Source of the DNA: Streptomonospora sp. PA3 | GTDB taxonomy: Bacteria; Actinomycetota; Actinomycetes; Streptosporangiales; Streptosporangiaceae | NCBI RefSeq assembly: GCF_009728995.1 | Contig: NZ_VTZW01000015.1 | Span: forward strand, 124,001 to 188,000 | Reading direction: 5' to 3' | DNA length: 64,000 nt | Part shown: positions 53,907 through 62,059 of the stretch, piece by piece | Numbering within the stretch: the stretch's first letter is position 1 | How the letters are laid out: each line of letters opens with the position of its first letter | Program-made: the position numbers and the translations under genes | The notes under the pieces: generated by a model | Database searches by the model: none | The model's input: only the letters and a program-made list of their open reading frames with translations | What the model was told of the DNA's origin: nothing

Positions 53907-55082
53907 TTGCGCATCACCAAGATCACGCACAGCGAGGCGCCGATCGCCTCGCGCATCAGCAACGCGGTCATCGACTTCTCCCGGATGACGGTGTCGATCG
54001 TCGCGGTGCACACCGACCTCGTCGTCGACGGCGAACCGGTGGTGGGATACGGGTTCCACTCCAACGGCCGCTACGCCCAGTCGGGCATCCTCGCCACGCG
54101 GATCCTGCCGCGGGTGGAGGAGGCGCCCGCCGAGGCGATCACCGATCCCCGGACCGGCGTCATCGACCCCGTCCGCGTGCACCGCGTCGCCATGGCCAAC
54201 GAGAAGCCGGGCGGCCACGGCGACCGCGCGGTGGCGGTGGGCACGCTGGACATGGCCATGTGGGACGCCGCCGCCAAGGCCGAAGGCCTGCCGCTGTTCC
54301 GGCTGCTGCACCGGCGCTTCGGCGCCGGGCTCGGGCCCGAAGAGCCGGAGACCTCGGTGTGGGTCTACGCCGCCGGCGGCTACTACCACCCCGACAAGCC
54401 GATCGACGGGCTGCGCGCGGAGATCGGCGGCTACCTGGAGGCCGGCTACCGCGACGTCAAGATCAAGATCGGCGGCGCGCCCCTGGGCGAGGACCTGCGC
54501 CGCATCGAGGCGGTGCTGGAGCTGCTGACCGAGGGATCGCGGCTGGCCGTGGACGCCAACGGGCGCTTCGACCTGGCCACCGCTCTGGAGTACGCGCGGG
54601 CCCTGAGCGACTACGACCTGCTGTGGTACGAGGAGCCCGTGGACCCGCTGGACTACCGCGCTCACGCGGTGCTGGCGGAGGAGTACGCGGGCACCCTGGC
54701 CACCGGCGAGAACCTGTTCTCGGCCGCTGACGTGCGCAACCTGCGGCGCTACGGGGGGCTGCGGCCGCACCGCGACGTCCTGCAGATGGACCCGTCACTG
54801 AGCTACGGGGTCGCCGAGTACGAGGCGATGCTGCGCGAACTGGCCGCGGGCGGGTGGTCGCCGCGGCGCTGCTGCCCGCACGGCGGCAACCAGATCAACC
54901 TCGCCCTGGCCGCGGCCTTCGGGTTCGGCGGCTGCGAGTCCTACCCGCAGGTCTTCGAGCCCTTCGGCGGGTTCGCCGAGACCACCCCGATCTCCGGCGG
55001 CCGGGTCGCCCTGCCCGAGGCGCCGGGGATCGGGATCGAGCTCAAGCCCGCGCTGCACAGCATGCTGCGCGAGCGGCTGTGA
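53907..55082 (+). CDS. Enolase-superfamily dehydratase, D-tartrate dehydratase-like
   Basis: A 391-residue member of the mandelate-racemase group. TTG start at 53907 with AGGA seven bases upstream. Catalytic candidates by position: Lys187 in DVKIKIGG, metal ligands Asp216 (AVDANGR), Glu242 (WYEEPV) and Glu268 (TGENLF), and His325 (CCPHGGNQ). As I recall them, D-tartrate dehydratase of Bradyrhizobium uses Lys184, Asp213, Glu239, Glu265 and His322, a constant offset of three. That enzyme makes oxaloacetate from D-tartrate. Genomic partners (tartrate dehydrogenase paralogues and a tricarboxylate transporter) agree. Other acid-sugar dehydratases cannot be excluded. Confidence 0.82.
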   Translation: MRITKITHSEAPIASRISNAVIDFSRMTVSIVAVHTDLVVDGEPVVGYGFHSNGRYAQSGILATRILPRVEEAPAEAITDPRTGVIDPVRVHRVAMANEKPGGHGDRAVAVGTLDMAMWDAAAKAEGLPLFRLLHRRFGAGLGPEEPETSVWVYAAGGYYHPDKPIDGLRAEIGGYLEAGYRDVKIKIGGAPLGEDLRRIEAVLELLTEGSRLAVDANGRFDLATALEYARALSDYDLLWYEEPVDPLDYRAHAVLAEEYAGTLATGENLFSAADVRNLRRYGGLRPHRDVLQMDPSLSYGVAEYEAMLRELAAGGWSPRRCCPHGGNQINLALAAAFGFGGCESYPQVFEPFGGFAETTPISGGRVALPEAPGIGIELKPALHSMLRERL

Positions 55083-55221
55083 GTCCTGCGCCGCGCCCCC
55101 GGGCGCGCACAGGCGACGACGGCCGCGGCGGCGCCCCCGCCGCGGCCCGCGGCGCGGCGGCCGGCCGCCGCGCCATGCCCCCCATCTCCTTTGTGCCCGC
55201 GGGGCACAGCGAGGAGGCACG

Positions 55222-56220
55222 ATGCACAACACCTCACGCAGGGCCTTTCTGGCCGGTCTGACGGCGGCCGCCCTGCCGCTGCCGCTGGCGGGCTGCGCCA
55301 CGCGCAGCGCACCCGCAGGAGGCGACGTCGCCGACTATCCCACCCGGAGCATCACCTACACGCTGCCGTTCGACCCCGGCGGCGAGTCCGACATCACCGC
55401 ACGCCTTCAGCAGCAGCCGCTGGAGGAGGCGCTGGGGGTATCGGTGGTGGTCACCAACCGCCCGGGCGGCGGCGGTGCGGTGGGCTGGTCGGAGCTGGTC
55501 CACCAGACCCGCCCCGACGGCTACTCGCTCATGGGCGCCAACGTCCCCCATGTGATCCTGCAGCCGCTGGCGCGCGGGCAGGCCGGCTACGAGACCGATC
55601 AGATCAACTGGGCCTACATCTTCCAGAGCACGCCCAACGCGCTGGTGGTCAGCGGTGACGGCCCGTTCCGCACCGTCGACGACTTCATCGCCAAGGCCAA
55701 GACGGAAAAGCTGAGCCTGGGCGGCAGCGGCTCCTACAGCGCCAACCACATCGGCGCCCTGGCGCTGGCCCAGGAGTCGGGGGCCGACGTGACCTACGTG
55801 CCCTTCAGCGGGACGGCCGCGGCCTCCCCCGCGCTGCTGGGCGGGCAGGTCGACGGGCTGATGACCTACAACACCGAGGCCCTGCAGCTGCAGGACAAGG
55901 GCATGCGGGTGCTGGCCGTCGCCTCCGAGGAGCGCGTGCCGGAGTTCCCCGACGTGCCGACGCTGCGGGAAAGCGGTTTCGACATCGTCGAGGGCGCCTG
56001 GCGCGGAGTCGCGGTGCCGCCGGAGACCCCCGACCGGGTCGTCGACGTGCTGGCCGACGCGTTCGCCCGGGTCAACCAGGACCGGGAGTTCCGCAAGAAG
56101 GCCACCAACCTCGGCTTCCACATCCTCGACTGGGGGCCGCGGGAGTCCGCGGAGTTCATCCGCGAGCGCACCGCGCTGGCGAAGGACCTGCTGCGGCGCT
56201 TCGACCTGCTGCACGGATAG
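55222..56220 (+). CDS. tctC: Tripartite tricarboxylate transporter substrate-binding protein TctC
   Basis: A 332-residue extracytoplasmic binding protein of the TTT family. It has a twin-arginine-type signal (SRRAFLAGLTAAALPLPLAGC) with a lipobox ending LAGC, so it is probably a Tat lipoprotein anchored outside the membrane. Mature features include ITYTLPFDPGGESDITARLQ, VTNRPGGGGAVGWSELV, GSYSANHIGALALAQ and RVPEFPDVPTLRESGFDIVEGAWRGVAVPPETP. It binds a di- or tricarboxylate and delivers it to TctA/TctB. Confidence 0.92.
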   Translation: MHNTSRRAFLAGLTAAALPLPLAGCATRSAPAGGDVADYPTRSITYTLPFDPGGESDITARLQQQPLEEALGVSVVVTNRPGGGGAVGWSELVHQTRPDGYSLMGANVPHVILQPLARGQAGYETDQINWAYIFQSTPNALVVSGDGPFRTVDDFIAKAKTEKLSLGGSGSYSANHIGALALAQESGADVTYVPFSGTAAASPALLGGQVDGLMTYNTEALQLQDKGMRVLAVASEERVPEFPDVPTLRESGFDIVEGAWRGVAVPPETPDRVVDVLADAFARVNQDREFRKKATNLGFHILDWGPRESAEFIRERTALAKDLLRRFDLLHG

Positions 56221-56358
56221 CGCCCCGGCGGCCCCGCAGCCGGGGCCGCGGCTTGCCGCGGGTGCTGCACGGCACCCGCCTGGGGGCGGTCGGCGGCACA
56301 GGATCCCCCCGGCCCGCCGCACCGGCCCGCCCTTGATCACCCAACGCCAGGAGCAATC

Positions 56359-57933
56359 ATGTTCCCAGGTATCGAGGAGGCCGTGCTGCAGGTCGTCTCA
56401 CCGGCGACGCTGCTGCTGTGCCTTGCCGGCGTCGTCGCCGGGATGGCGGTCGGCGCCACGCCGGGGCTGAGCGCCACGGTCGGCCTCGCGCTCCTCCTCC
56501 CCCTCACCTTCACCCTCGACCCCGCCCGCGGCCTCGTGCTGATGGGCGCGTTCTACTCCGGCGCCATCTACGGCGGCGCCTTCACCGCGATCCTGGTCAA
56601 CTCGCCGGGCACGCCCTCGTCCATCGCCACGACCTTCGACGGCTATCCCCTGACCCGCAAGGGCCGCAGCGAGGTGGCCATCATCGCGGTCACCACCGCC
56701 TCGGTCGTGGGCGGGCTGGTGGGCGTCGTCGGGCTGCTGCTGCTCGGGCCGGCGATCGCCGACGTCGTGCTGGCGTTCGGTCCCCAGGAGTACTTCTGGC
56801 TGGGCATCTTCGGTCTGACGATGATCGCCGGTCTGGCCGCGAAGTCCCTGGTGAAGGGGTTCGCGGCCGGGTTCGTCGGGCTGCTGATCTCCACCATCGG
56901 CATCGCGCCCGTGGGCGGCGACGTCCGCTTCACCTTCGGCTTCACCCAGATGCAGGCCGGAGTGCCGCTGATCGTGGCGCTGATCGGGTTCTTCACCGTC
57001 CCCGCGATGATCGATCTGATGGTGGATCCGGGCTCGCGGGCGGCGGCCATGCGCCGCGAGGCGCGCCGGCGCGAGCCGGGGCTGCTGCTGCGGACGGTGC
57101 GCGACGTCCTCTCGCGGCCGCTCAACCTCATCCGCTCGGCGGTGATCGGCACGTTCGTGGGCATGCTGCCGGGCGCCGGCGGCAACGTCGCCAACCTCAT
57201 CGCCTACAACGAGGCCAAGCGCGCGTCCAAGACGCCCGGCGAGTTCGGCAAGGGCAAGGTCGACGGGGTCGTCGCGCCCGAGGCCGCGAACAACGCGGTG
57301 GTCGGCGGCGGGCTCATCCCGCTCCTGACGCTGGGCATCCCCGGAGCGCCCCCGGACGCGGTCATCTTCGGCGTCCTGCTGCTGCACGGCCTGCGGCCGG
57401 GCGCCGAGCTGTTCACCACGCAGGGGGAGCTGACCTTCACCTTCATCATCGCGCTGGGGGTCTCGGCGCTGCTGCTGGCGCCGGTGGGGCTCATCGTGGG
57501 GCGCGGGCTGCAGCGGGCCGTCGTGCGGACGCCGACCGCCTACCTCGTACCCGGGATCGCCCTGGTCACGATGATCGGCGCCTATGCGGTGCGCAACAAC
57601 CCGCTGGACGTGGTGATCATGGTGGCGCTGGGCCTGGTCGGTTACGGCCTGCGCCATCTGGGGCTGCCGCCGGCGGCGGTGGTGCTGGGCGTGGTGCTGG
57701 GGCCGATCATCGAGGCGGGCCTGGGCCAGGGGCTGCTGACGGCCAGCGGCGACGCCGTGCCGTGGCTGTCGTTCTTCACCCGGCCCGTCAGCGCCGGGAT
57801 CATCGTGCTCGTGCTGCTGGCGCTGCTGTGGCCGCTGTGGGGCCGGTGGCGCCGGCTCCGCGCGGCGCGCACGACGAGCGCGGCCGGCGCGGCCGGACCG
57901 GCCGCCGACACCGAGCGGGAGGGCACCAAGTGA
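56359..57933 (+). CDS. tctA: Tripartite tricarboxylate transporter large permease TctA
   Basis: A 524-residue membrane protein with about 11-12 helices. GVVAGMAVGATPGLSATVGLALLLPLTF (about residues 24-51) and AIYGGAFTAILVNSPGTPSSIATTFDGYPLTRKG are the TctA signatures, repeated in the second half as TFVGMLPGAGGNVANLIAYNEAKRASKTPGEFGKG and EAANNAVVGGGLIPLLTLGIPGAPPDAVIFGVLLLHGL. The stop overlaps the tctB GTG by 4 nt. With TctC and TctB it forms a secondary, binding-protein-dependent carboxylate importer for the operon's substrate. Confidence 0.94.
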   Translation: MFPGIEEAVLQVVSPATLLLCLAGVVAGMAVGATPGLSATVGLALLLPLTFTLDPARGLVLMGAFYSGAIYGGAFTAILVNSPGTPSSIATTFDGYPLTRKGRSEVAIIAVTTASVVGGLVGVVGLLLLGPAIADVVLAFGPQEYFWLGIFGLTMIAGLAAKSLVKGFAAGFVGLLISTIGIAPVGGDVRFTFGFTQMQAGVPLIVALIGFFTVPAMIDLMVDPGSRAAAMRREARRREPGLLLRTVRDVLSRPLNLIRSAVIGTFVGMLPGAGGNVANLIAYNEAKRASKTPGEFGKGKVDGVVAPEAANNAVVGGGLIPLLTLGIPGAPPDAVIFGVLLLHGLRPGAELFTTQGELTFTFIIALGVSALLLAPVGLIVGRGLQRAVVRTPTAYLVPGIALVTMIGAYAVRNNPLDVVIMVALGLVGYGLRHLGLPPAAVVLGVVLGPIIEAGLGQGLLTASGDAVPWLSFFTRPVSAGIIVLVLLALLWPLWGRWRRLRAARTTSAAGAAGPAADTEREGTK

Positions 57934-58613
57934 GCAGCGACCTCAGGCGCGATCTGATCTGCGCCGCCTTGATCCTGGCGGTGACCGCGGTGTTCTGGAC
58001 CCGACAGGACTTCTCGACGCCCACCGACGTGATCTTCCCCCGCTTCGTCCTGGTCGTCCTGGCCGTGCTTGGGCTGGCGATCGCGGGCATGGCGGTGGTG
58101 CGCGCGAGCCGGAACGGCGCCGCCTCCGATGGCGAAGCGCCCGAGGCGGGCGCCGGCGCGGAGCTGCCGCCCCAGACTCCGGGGATGCGCCAGGCGCCCG
58201 GCGGGCGGTCGGCCGCTCCCGCGGCGGCGGCCGCTCCCGGGACATCGGGCGCCGGTACGAGCCTGACGGAAAGGGCCGCGGCCGAGGACGCCGCGAGCGA
58301 CGACGGGAAGGGCGGCGACGAGGCCGGCGAGGAGCCGGTCGGCGGCCCGCGGGGTTCCCGCCCGCGCTGGGCCCTGCCCGCCGCGGCCGCCCTCCTCCTC
58401 GCATGGGCGGCGGCTTTCGGCCTGTTCGGCATCACCCTCAGCGGCGTGGTGGCCTTCGTGGCGACCGCGATCCTCATCCGCCGCGGTCCGGGCACCCCCC
58501 GCCGCCTGCTCATCGACGTCGGCGTCGCCCTGGTGGTGGCATTGTTCTGCTGGGCGGTGTTCACCCGGGTGCTGTATGTGCCGCTGCCGGTTTCGGTGCT
58601 GCTCGGGATCTGA
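57930..58613 (+). CDS. tctB: Tripartite tricarboxylate transporter small permease TctB, with a long insert
   Basis: A 227-residue protein from the GTG at 57930. Helices 1-2 (LICAALILAVTAVFW and FVLVVLAVLGLAIAGMAVV) and helices 3-4 (WAAAFGLFGITLSGVVAFVATAILI and LLIDVGVALVVALFCWAVFTRVLYV) are typical. Between them lies an unusual loop of about 90 residues (Ala/Gly/Glu/Pro-rich; many TctB proteins have a short loop). The loop is probably cytoplasmic and disordered. Last gene of the transporter set. Confidence 0.87.
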   Translation: MSSDLRRDLICAALILAVTAVFWTRQDFSTPTDVIFPRFVLVVLAVLGLAIAGMAVVRASRNGAASDGEAPEAGAGAELPPQTPGMRQAPGGRSAAPAAAAAPGTSGAGTSLTERAAAEDAASDDGKGGDEAGEEPVGGPRGSRPRWALPAAAALLLAWAAAFGLFGITLSGVVAFVATAILIRRGPGTPRRLLIDVGVALVVALFCWAVFTRVLYVPLPVSVLLGI

Positions 58614-58839
58614 TTCGGCGGCGGTGCGCGGAATCCGGCGCGACTCACCGCAGCGGGCCCCGGAGCCGACTCCTGCGCCCGGGAACGGCCTCCGCGGCCG
58701 CTTCCGGGCGCGGGGCCTTCCGGGCGCTCCGGCAGGAACGGGCGGCGGTCCCGACCGCAACGGCCGGGGCCGCCGCCCGGCGCGCCGCGGGGAAGGCGGT
58801 CGGCACCGCCGTCCGCGGCTCAGCGGAGGCCGAGGAGCG

Positions 58840-59025
58840 TCACTCGCCCATCGGGTTGTTCCAGATGCCCTTGCCCCACGGCGAAGGCCAGCAACCGCCG
58901 GTCGCCGACCGCGGCGAGGCCGAGGGCTTGGTGCGCTTCAACGAGATCCGGACCACCGGACGCCCCTTGCGCGAACCGGTCACCTTGCGCTTGGGCGACA
59001 GGCCCCAGTTCTCCGGGTTGATCAT
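58840..59025 (-). CDS. Tryptophan-rich small peptide of unknown function
   Basis: 61 residues from the ATG at 59025, nine bases after AGGAGG; an ATG two codons upstream (59031) is three bases from that site. The N-terminal part is basic (SPKRKVTGSRKGRPVVRISLKRTK) and the C-terminus reads GGCWPSPWGKGIWNNPMGE, with one cysteine, three tryptophans and many Gly/Pro. It lies alone between tctB and a membrane-protein gene that face away from it. The strong ribosome-binding site argues that it is translated. The basic leader and aromatic core look like a small DNA/RNA-binding or precursor-type peptide, but no modification enzyme is adjacent. Not recognised. Confidence 0.55.
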   Translation of the reverse strand: MINPENWGLSPKRKVTGSRKGRPVVRISLKRTKPSASPRSATGGCWPSPWGKGIWNNPMGE

Positions 59026-59293
59026 CGACATCAGCCTCCTGGCCGGTCGCCGGTGTGGACGACACTGGTGCATGTGGGAGATTTCCGATTCTGCCGCCCA
59101 AAGTAGCACCGGAATCCGCCCGGAATCGGGAATCGGGCACCGCACCGCCGCCTGTCCGCCACCGGCCACGCGGCGGGCGCCCGCTCGGCCCTCACGTAGC
59201 GGAAGAATCGGGTGCCGTGGGTGCTCCCCGCGAAGGCCGCCGGGGACTCGCCGCCGCCCCTGCTCCTGCCGTACGGCAACGGAAGGCTCTGCG

Positions 59294-59971
59294 ATGGATT
59301 CCGCGTTCCTCATCGTCATTGTGGTGGTCCTCGTCCTGATCTGCCTAATCGGCTGCGCGATCGCGGTGCCGATCCTGCTGCGCAGGCGCGAATCGGGGCG
59401 GTGGGCCGCCTGGGCGCGCGAGAACGGGTGGACCTATGAGGCCAAGCGGCCCGACATGGTCGCCATCCTCGTCACGGCGATCCATCCGCAGAACTACGAG
59501 GCGCGGCACGTGCTGTCCCGGCCGCACCGGGGGCGCTGGGTGTTCACCTACGAGCACGTGGAGCGGCTGCCGGGAAGCGCGGGAAACGCCGCGCACTACA
59601 GCCGGGCGGTCGCGGTGAGCCTTCCGGTACCCGTGCCCAAGGTGGACATCGGCGACGGTTCGATGAAGGGGCTCGCGGACTTCATGGGCACCACGGTCGC
59701 GGCGACGGGGCACCCCCGCTTCGACGCCCTTTACCGCGTGCGCACGGCCGACGAGGACTTCGCCCGGGCGGTGCTGACCCCGCAGGCGATGGACCGGCTG
59801 ATCGACCGCCACGCAAGGAGCCGGCCGCCGGTGCGGCTCAACGGCCACTACATCGCCACCGCAGAGGACGGTCACCTTGCACCGGAGCAGGCCCTGCAGG
59901 AGGCCGACGAGCTGATCGACCTGCTGGAGGCGATCCCGCAGCAGGTCTGGGACAGCGCCGCCCGCACCTGA
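59294..59971 (+). CDS. Membrane-anchored protein of unknown function
   Basis: A 225-residue protein with one N-terminal helix (AFLIVIVVVLVLICLIGCAIAVPILL, about residues 4-29) and a cytoplasmic soluble part: RWAAWARENGWTYEAKRPDMVAIL, RGRWVFTYEHVERLPG, YSRAVAVSLPVPVPKVDIGDGS and HPRFDALYRVRTADEDFARAVLTPQAMDRLIDR. The last stretches resemble proteins of the DUF3137-like group often seen in actinobacteria; function unknown. ATG at 59294 follows GGAAGG by seven bases. A 20-nt perfect palindrome follows the stop. Confidence 0.72.
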   Translation: MDSAFLIVIVVVLVLICLIGCAIAVPILLRRRESGRWAAWARENGWTYEAKRPDMVAILVTAIHPQNYEARHVLSRPHRGRWVFTYEHVERLPGSAGNAAHYSRAVAVSLPVPVPKVDIGDGSMKGLADFMGTTVAATGHPRFDALYRVRTADEDFARAVLTPQAMDRLIDRHARSRPPVRLNGHYIATAEDGHLAPEQALQEADELIDLLEAIPQQVWDSAART

Positions 59972-59976
59972 AGCGC

Positions 59977-59996
59977 CGCGCAGGCGCGCCTGCGCG
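59977..59996. terminator. Palindromic terminator between convergent genes
   Basis: A perfect 20-nt palindrome (10-bp arms, no spacer) begins five bases after the stop of the membrane-protein gene and faces the convergent F420-type oxidoreductase gene. Confidence 0.6.
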
Positions 59997-60023
59997 CGGG
60001 CCGCCGGAGCACCACCCGCGCGC

Positions 60024-60947
60024 TCAGGCGGCCGCGGCGAGGACGGCCGCGGCGTCGGCGACGGCCGCTTCGGGGCCCTCGGTGCCCATCACGCCCGCCG
60101 TGCTGACGATCACCTCGTCGACGCCGGCGCCGGCGTAGGCCTCCAGTTCGGCCGCGATGCGCTCGGGGCCGCCGTACAGGAACAGCCCGGCCTCGCTGAC
60201 GCGCATCGCGCCCGCGACCGGGTCCTGGGGGACCGCCGCCACCCCGGCGCGCCGCAGCATGTCGGTGTAGTGCGGCAGGGTCAGGTGCGCGCCGCAGGCG
60301 GCGTAGGCCAGCCGGGCGGGCTCGCGCCCGGGCCGCTCCACAGCGGCGTGCACCACCGCGACGACCCGGGGCGGCTCGCGGTCGGCCCCGGCGGCGCCCT
60401 CGGCCAGCGCGGGCACGACCGTGTCCTTGAGGTAGTGCGGCGGGGTCAGCAGGGTGATGGCGGCGTCGGCCGTCCGCCCGGCGGCGCGCGCCATGCCGGG
60501 GCGCAGCACCCCCGCGCCCAGCTCCACCTGCGGATGGTCGATCGGCGGCAGGCCCTCCTCGGGCCGCTCCAGGTGGCCGCGCACCGCGGAGAGGTAGGCG
60601 GCCACCGCCGAGGCCGGCCGCTTGTAGGGCGCCCCGAGCAGGCCGGCGGAGAGCGCGGGCGCGCCGGCGCCGAACCCGGCCACGACCGGGTGACCGGTGA
60701 GCACCGCCAGGGACCGGGCCTCCACCGCCGCCTGGAACGTGTGGCGCATGGGCGTCAGCTGCACCGCCGTGCCCACGGGGATCCGCAGGCCCGCCCCCGC
60801 GAGGTACGCCGCCACCTGCTGGGTGTCGCAGTGCAGCGACGTGCCCATCCACAGGCGGGCGGCGGACCCGCGGTGCACGAGTTCGGCGAACGGCGCCACC
60901 GCGGCGCCGCCCGTGGCCTGCACGGGATACATGACCGATAGCCGCAT
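60024..60947 (-). CDS. LLM-class (probably F420-dependent) oxidoreductase
   Basis: A 307-residue luciferase-like (TIM barrel) oxidoreductase. LSVMYPVQATGGAAVAPFAELVHRGSAARLWMGTSL (start), RIPVGTAVQLTPMRHTFQAAVEARSLAVLTGHPVVAGFGAGA, ARAAGRTADAAITLLTPPHYLKD and VDEVIVSTAGVMGTEGPEAA follow the LLM pattern. In actinobacteria most such proteins use F420 or FMNH2. ATG at 60947. It lies downstream of a 62-residue peptide gene and an ABC transporter on the same strand. In lexapeptide-type clusters such enzymes reduce dehydroamino acids, but that role is only a possibility here. Confidence 0.8.
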   Translation of the reverse strand: MRLSVMYPVQATGGAAVAPFAELVHRGSAARLWMGTSLHCDTQQVAAYLAGAGLRIPVGTAVQLTPMRHTFQAAVEARSLAVLTGHPVVAGFGAGAPALSAGLLGAPYKRPASAVAAYLSAVRGHLERPEEGLPPIDHPQVELGAGVLRPGMARAAGRTADAAITLLTPPHYLKDTVVPALAEGAAGADREPPRVVAVVHAAVERPGREPARLAYAACGAHLTLPHYTDMLRRAGVAAVPQDPVAGAMRVSEAGLFLYGGPERIAAELEAYAGAGVDEVIVSTAGVMGTEGPEAAVADAAAVLAAAA

Positions 60948-60975
60948 GGCGCGTCGCTCCTCGCAGGGGGTGGGG

Positions 60976-61164
60976 TCAGGCGTGGCCGTACTTGTGCTGC
61001 GCCCGGCGGCGCTCGGCGAAGGTCACCATGGTGATCACCACCGCGATCACCAGGGCGATCCCGGCGCCGCGCAGGTTGCCGGCGGCCGCGCCGCCCGCGG
61101 CCGCCACCAGGCTCGCCGCCGCCGATGCCCACATGACGATCTCCGTGGGTCCTGTCGTCTTCAC
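60976..61164 (-). CDS. Small hydrophobic peptide or membrane protein
   Basis: 62 residues from the GTG at 61164 (GAAGGGAG seven bases upstream). Start KTTGPTEIVM, then two hydrophobic stretches (WASAAASLVAAAGGAAAG and GIALVIAVVITMVTF) with one Arg between, and a basic tail AERRRAQHKYGHA. It could be a small two-helix membrane protein or a hydrophobic peptide exported by the adjacent transporters. 28 bp separate it from the oxidoreductase start. No family recognised. Confidence 0.6.
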   Translation of the reverse strand: MKTTGPTEIVMWASAAASLVAAAGGAAAGNLRGAGIALVIAVVITMVTFAERRRAQHKYGHA

Positions 61165-61273
61165 AGTCGCGCTCCCTTCCGTTGGTTTCCGTCTCGCCGC
61201 CACGCTGGGATGTATTCCCGCTACGCCGCGCGACCGCGCCCTTGCCCCGCGGCCGGTTGCGGCCACGTCGCGC

Positions 61274-62059
61274 TCAGGCCATCTCGTAGCGCTGGAACCG
61301 CACCGCGCCCGCCGCCGCGCACACGAGCGCGTATGCGGCCAGCACCGCCAGGCCCCAGCCCTGCCCGGCGTCGCCGCCGCCGGAGATCATGGTGTAGACG
61401 GTGCCTCCCGCGGCCGTGTCCCCCGCGCCGCCGGGCAGGTACCGCACGAGCTCGGGGCTGCCGACGGCGCCGGCGAACATGCGGGCCGTGGGCTCCACGA
61501 ACTGGGTGAACAGCACGATGCCCACGATCGCCACGACCTGGTTGCGCACGAGCGCGCCCAGCGCCACGCCGATCAGCCCCCACAGCGCGAGCACGCCCAC
61601 GCTGCCGGCCAGCGCCCGGGCGACCTCGGGGGTGGCGAGGTAGCTCTCGCCTCCGTAGCCCGACAGCATCGCGGCGGCCACCGCCGCGCACAGCCCCACC
61701 GAGACCAGCGCGTAGAGCACGGAGGCGCACGTGCCCGCCAGGAGCTTCGCGCCGAAGACGGCGAGCCGGTGCGGGCGGGCCAGCAGCGTCTGGGCGATGG
61801 TGCGCGAGCGGTACTCCTGGGTCACCGTGAGCACGCCGAGGGCCAGGGGGAACACGTAGGCGACCGCGACGCTGAGGTTGTAGACGACCACCGCCGAGCC
61901 GGCCGAGTCCAGCTGCAGGGGGCTGCGTTCGGCGTTGGCCGACGCCCACACCATGAAGGCGGTGAACATACCGCTCAAGGCGACCATCCCGGCCAGCAGC
62001 AGCCACCATGTGCGGGTGGTGGCGATCTTGGTGATCTCCGATCGGAACTGGGCCGCCAT
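61274..62059 (-). CDS. ABC-2 type transporter permease
   Basis: A 261-residue membrane protein with six hydrophobic helices, starting AQFRSEITKIATTRTWWLLLAGMVALSGMFTAFMVW, then LSVAVAYVFPLALGVLTVTQEYRSRTIAQTLLARPHRL (the YR-S-TIAQTLL loop typical of ABC-2 permeases) and LVRNQVVAIVGIVLFTQFVEP. Its ATG overlaps the ATPase stop by one base (TGATG). Such pairs act in bacteriocin immunity or lipid/antibiotic export. Confidence 0.85.
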   Translation of the reverse strand: MAAQFRSEITKIATTRTWWLLLAGMVALSGMFTAFMVWASANAERSPLQLDSAGSAVVVYNLSVAVAYVFPLALGVLTVTQEYRSRTIAQTLLARPHRLAVFGAKLLAGTCASVLYALVSVGLCAAVAAAMLSGYGGESYLATPEVARALAGSVGVLALWGLIGVALGALVRNQVVAIVGIVLFTQFVEPTARMFAGAVGSPELVRYLPGGAGDTAAGGTVYTMISGGGDAGQGWGLAVLAAYALVCAAAGAVRFQRYEMA

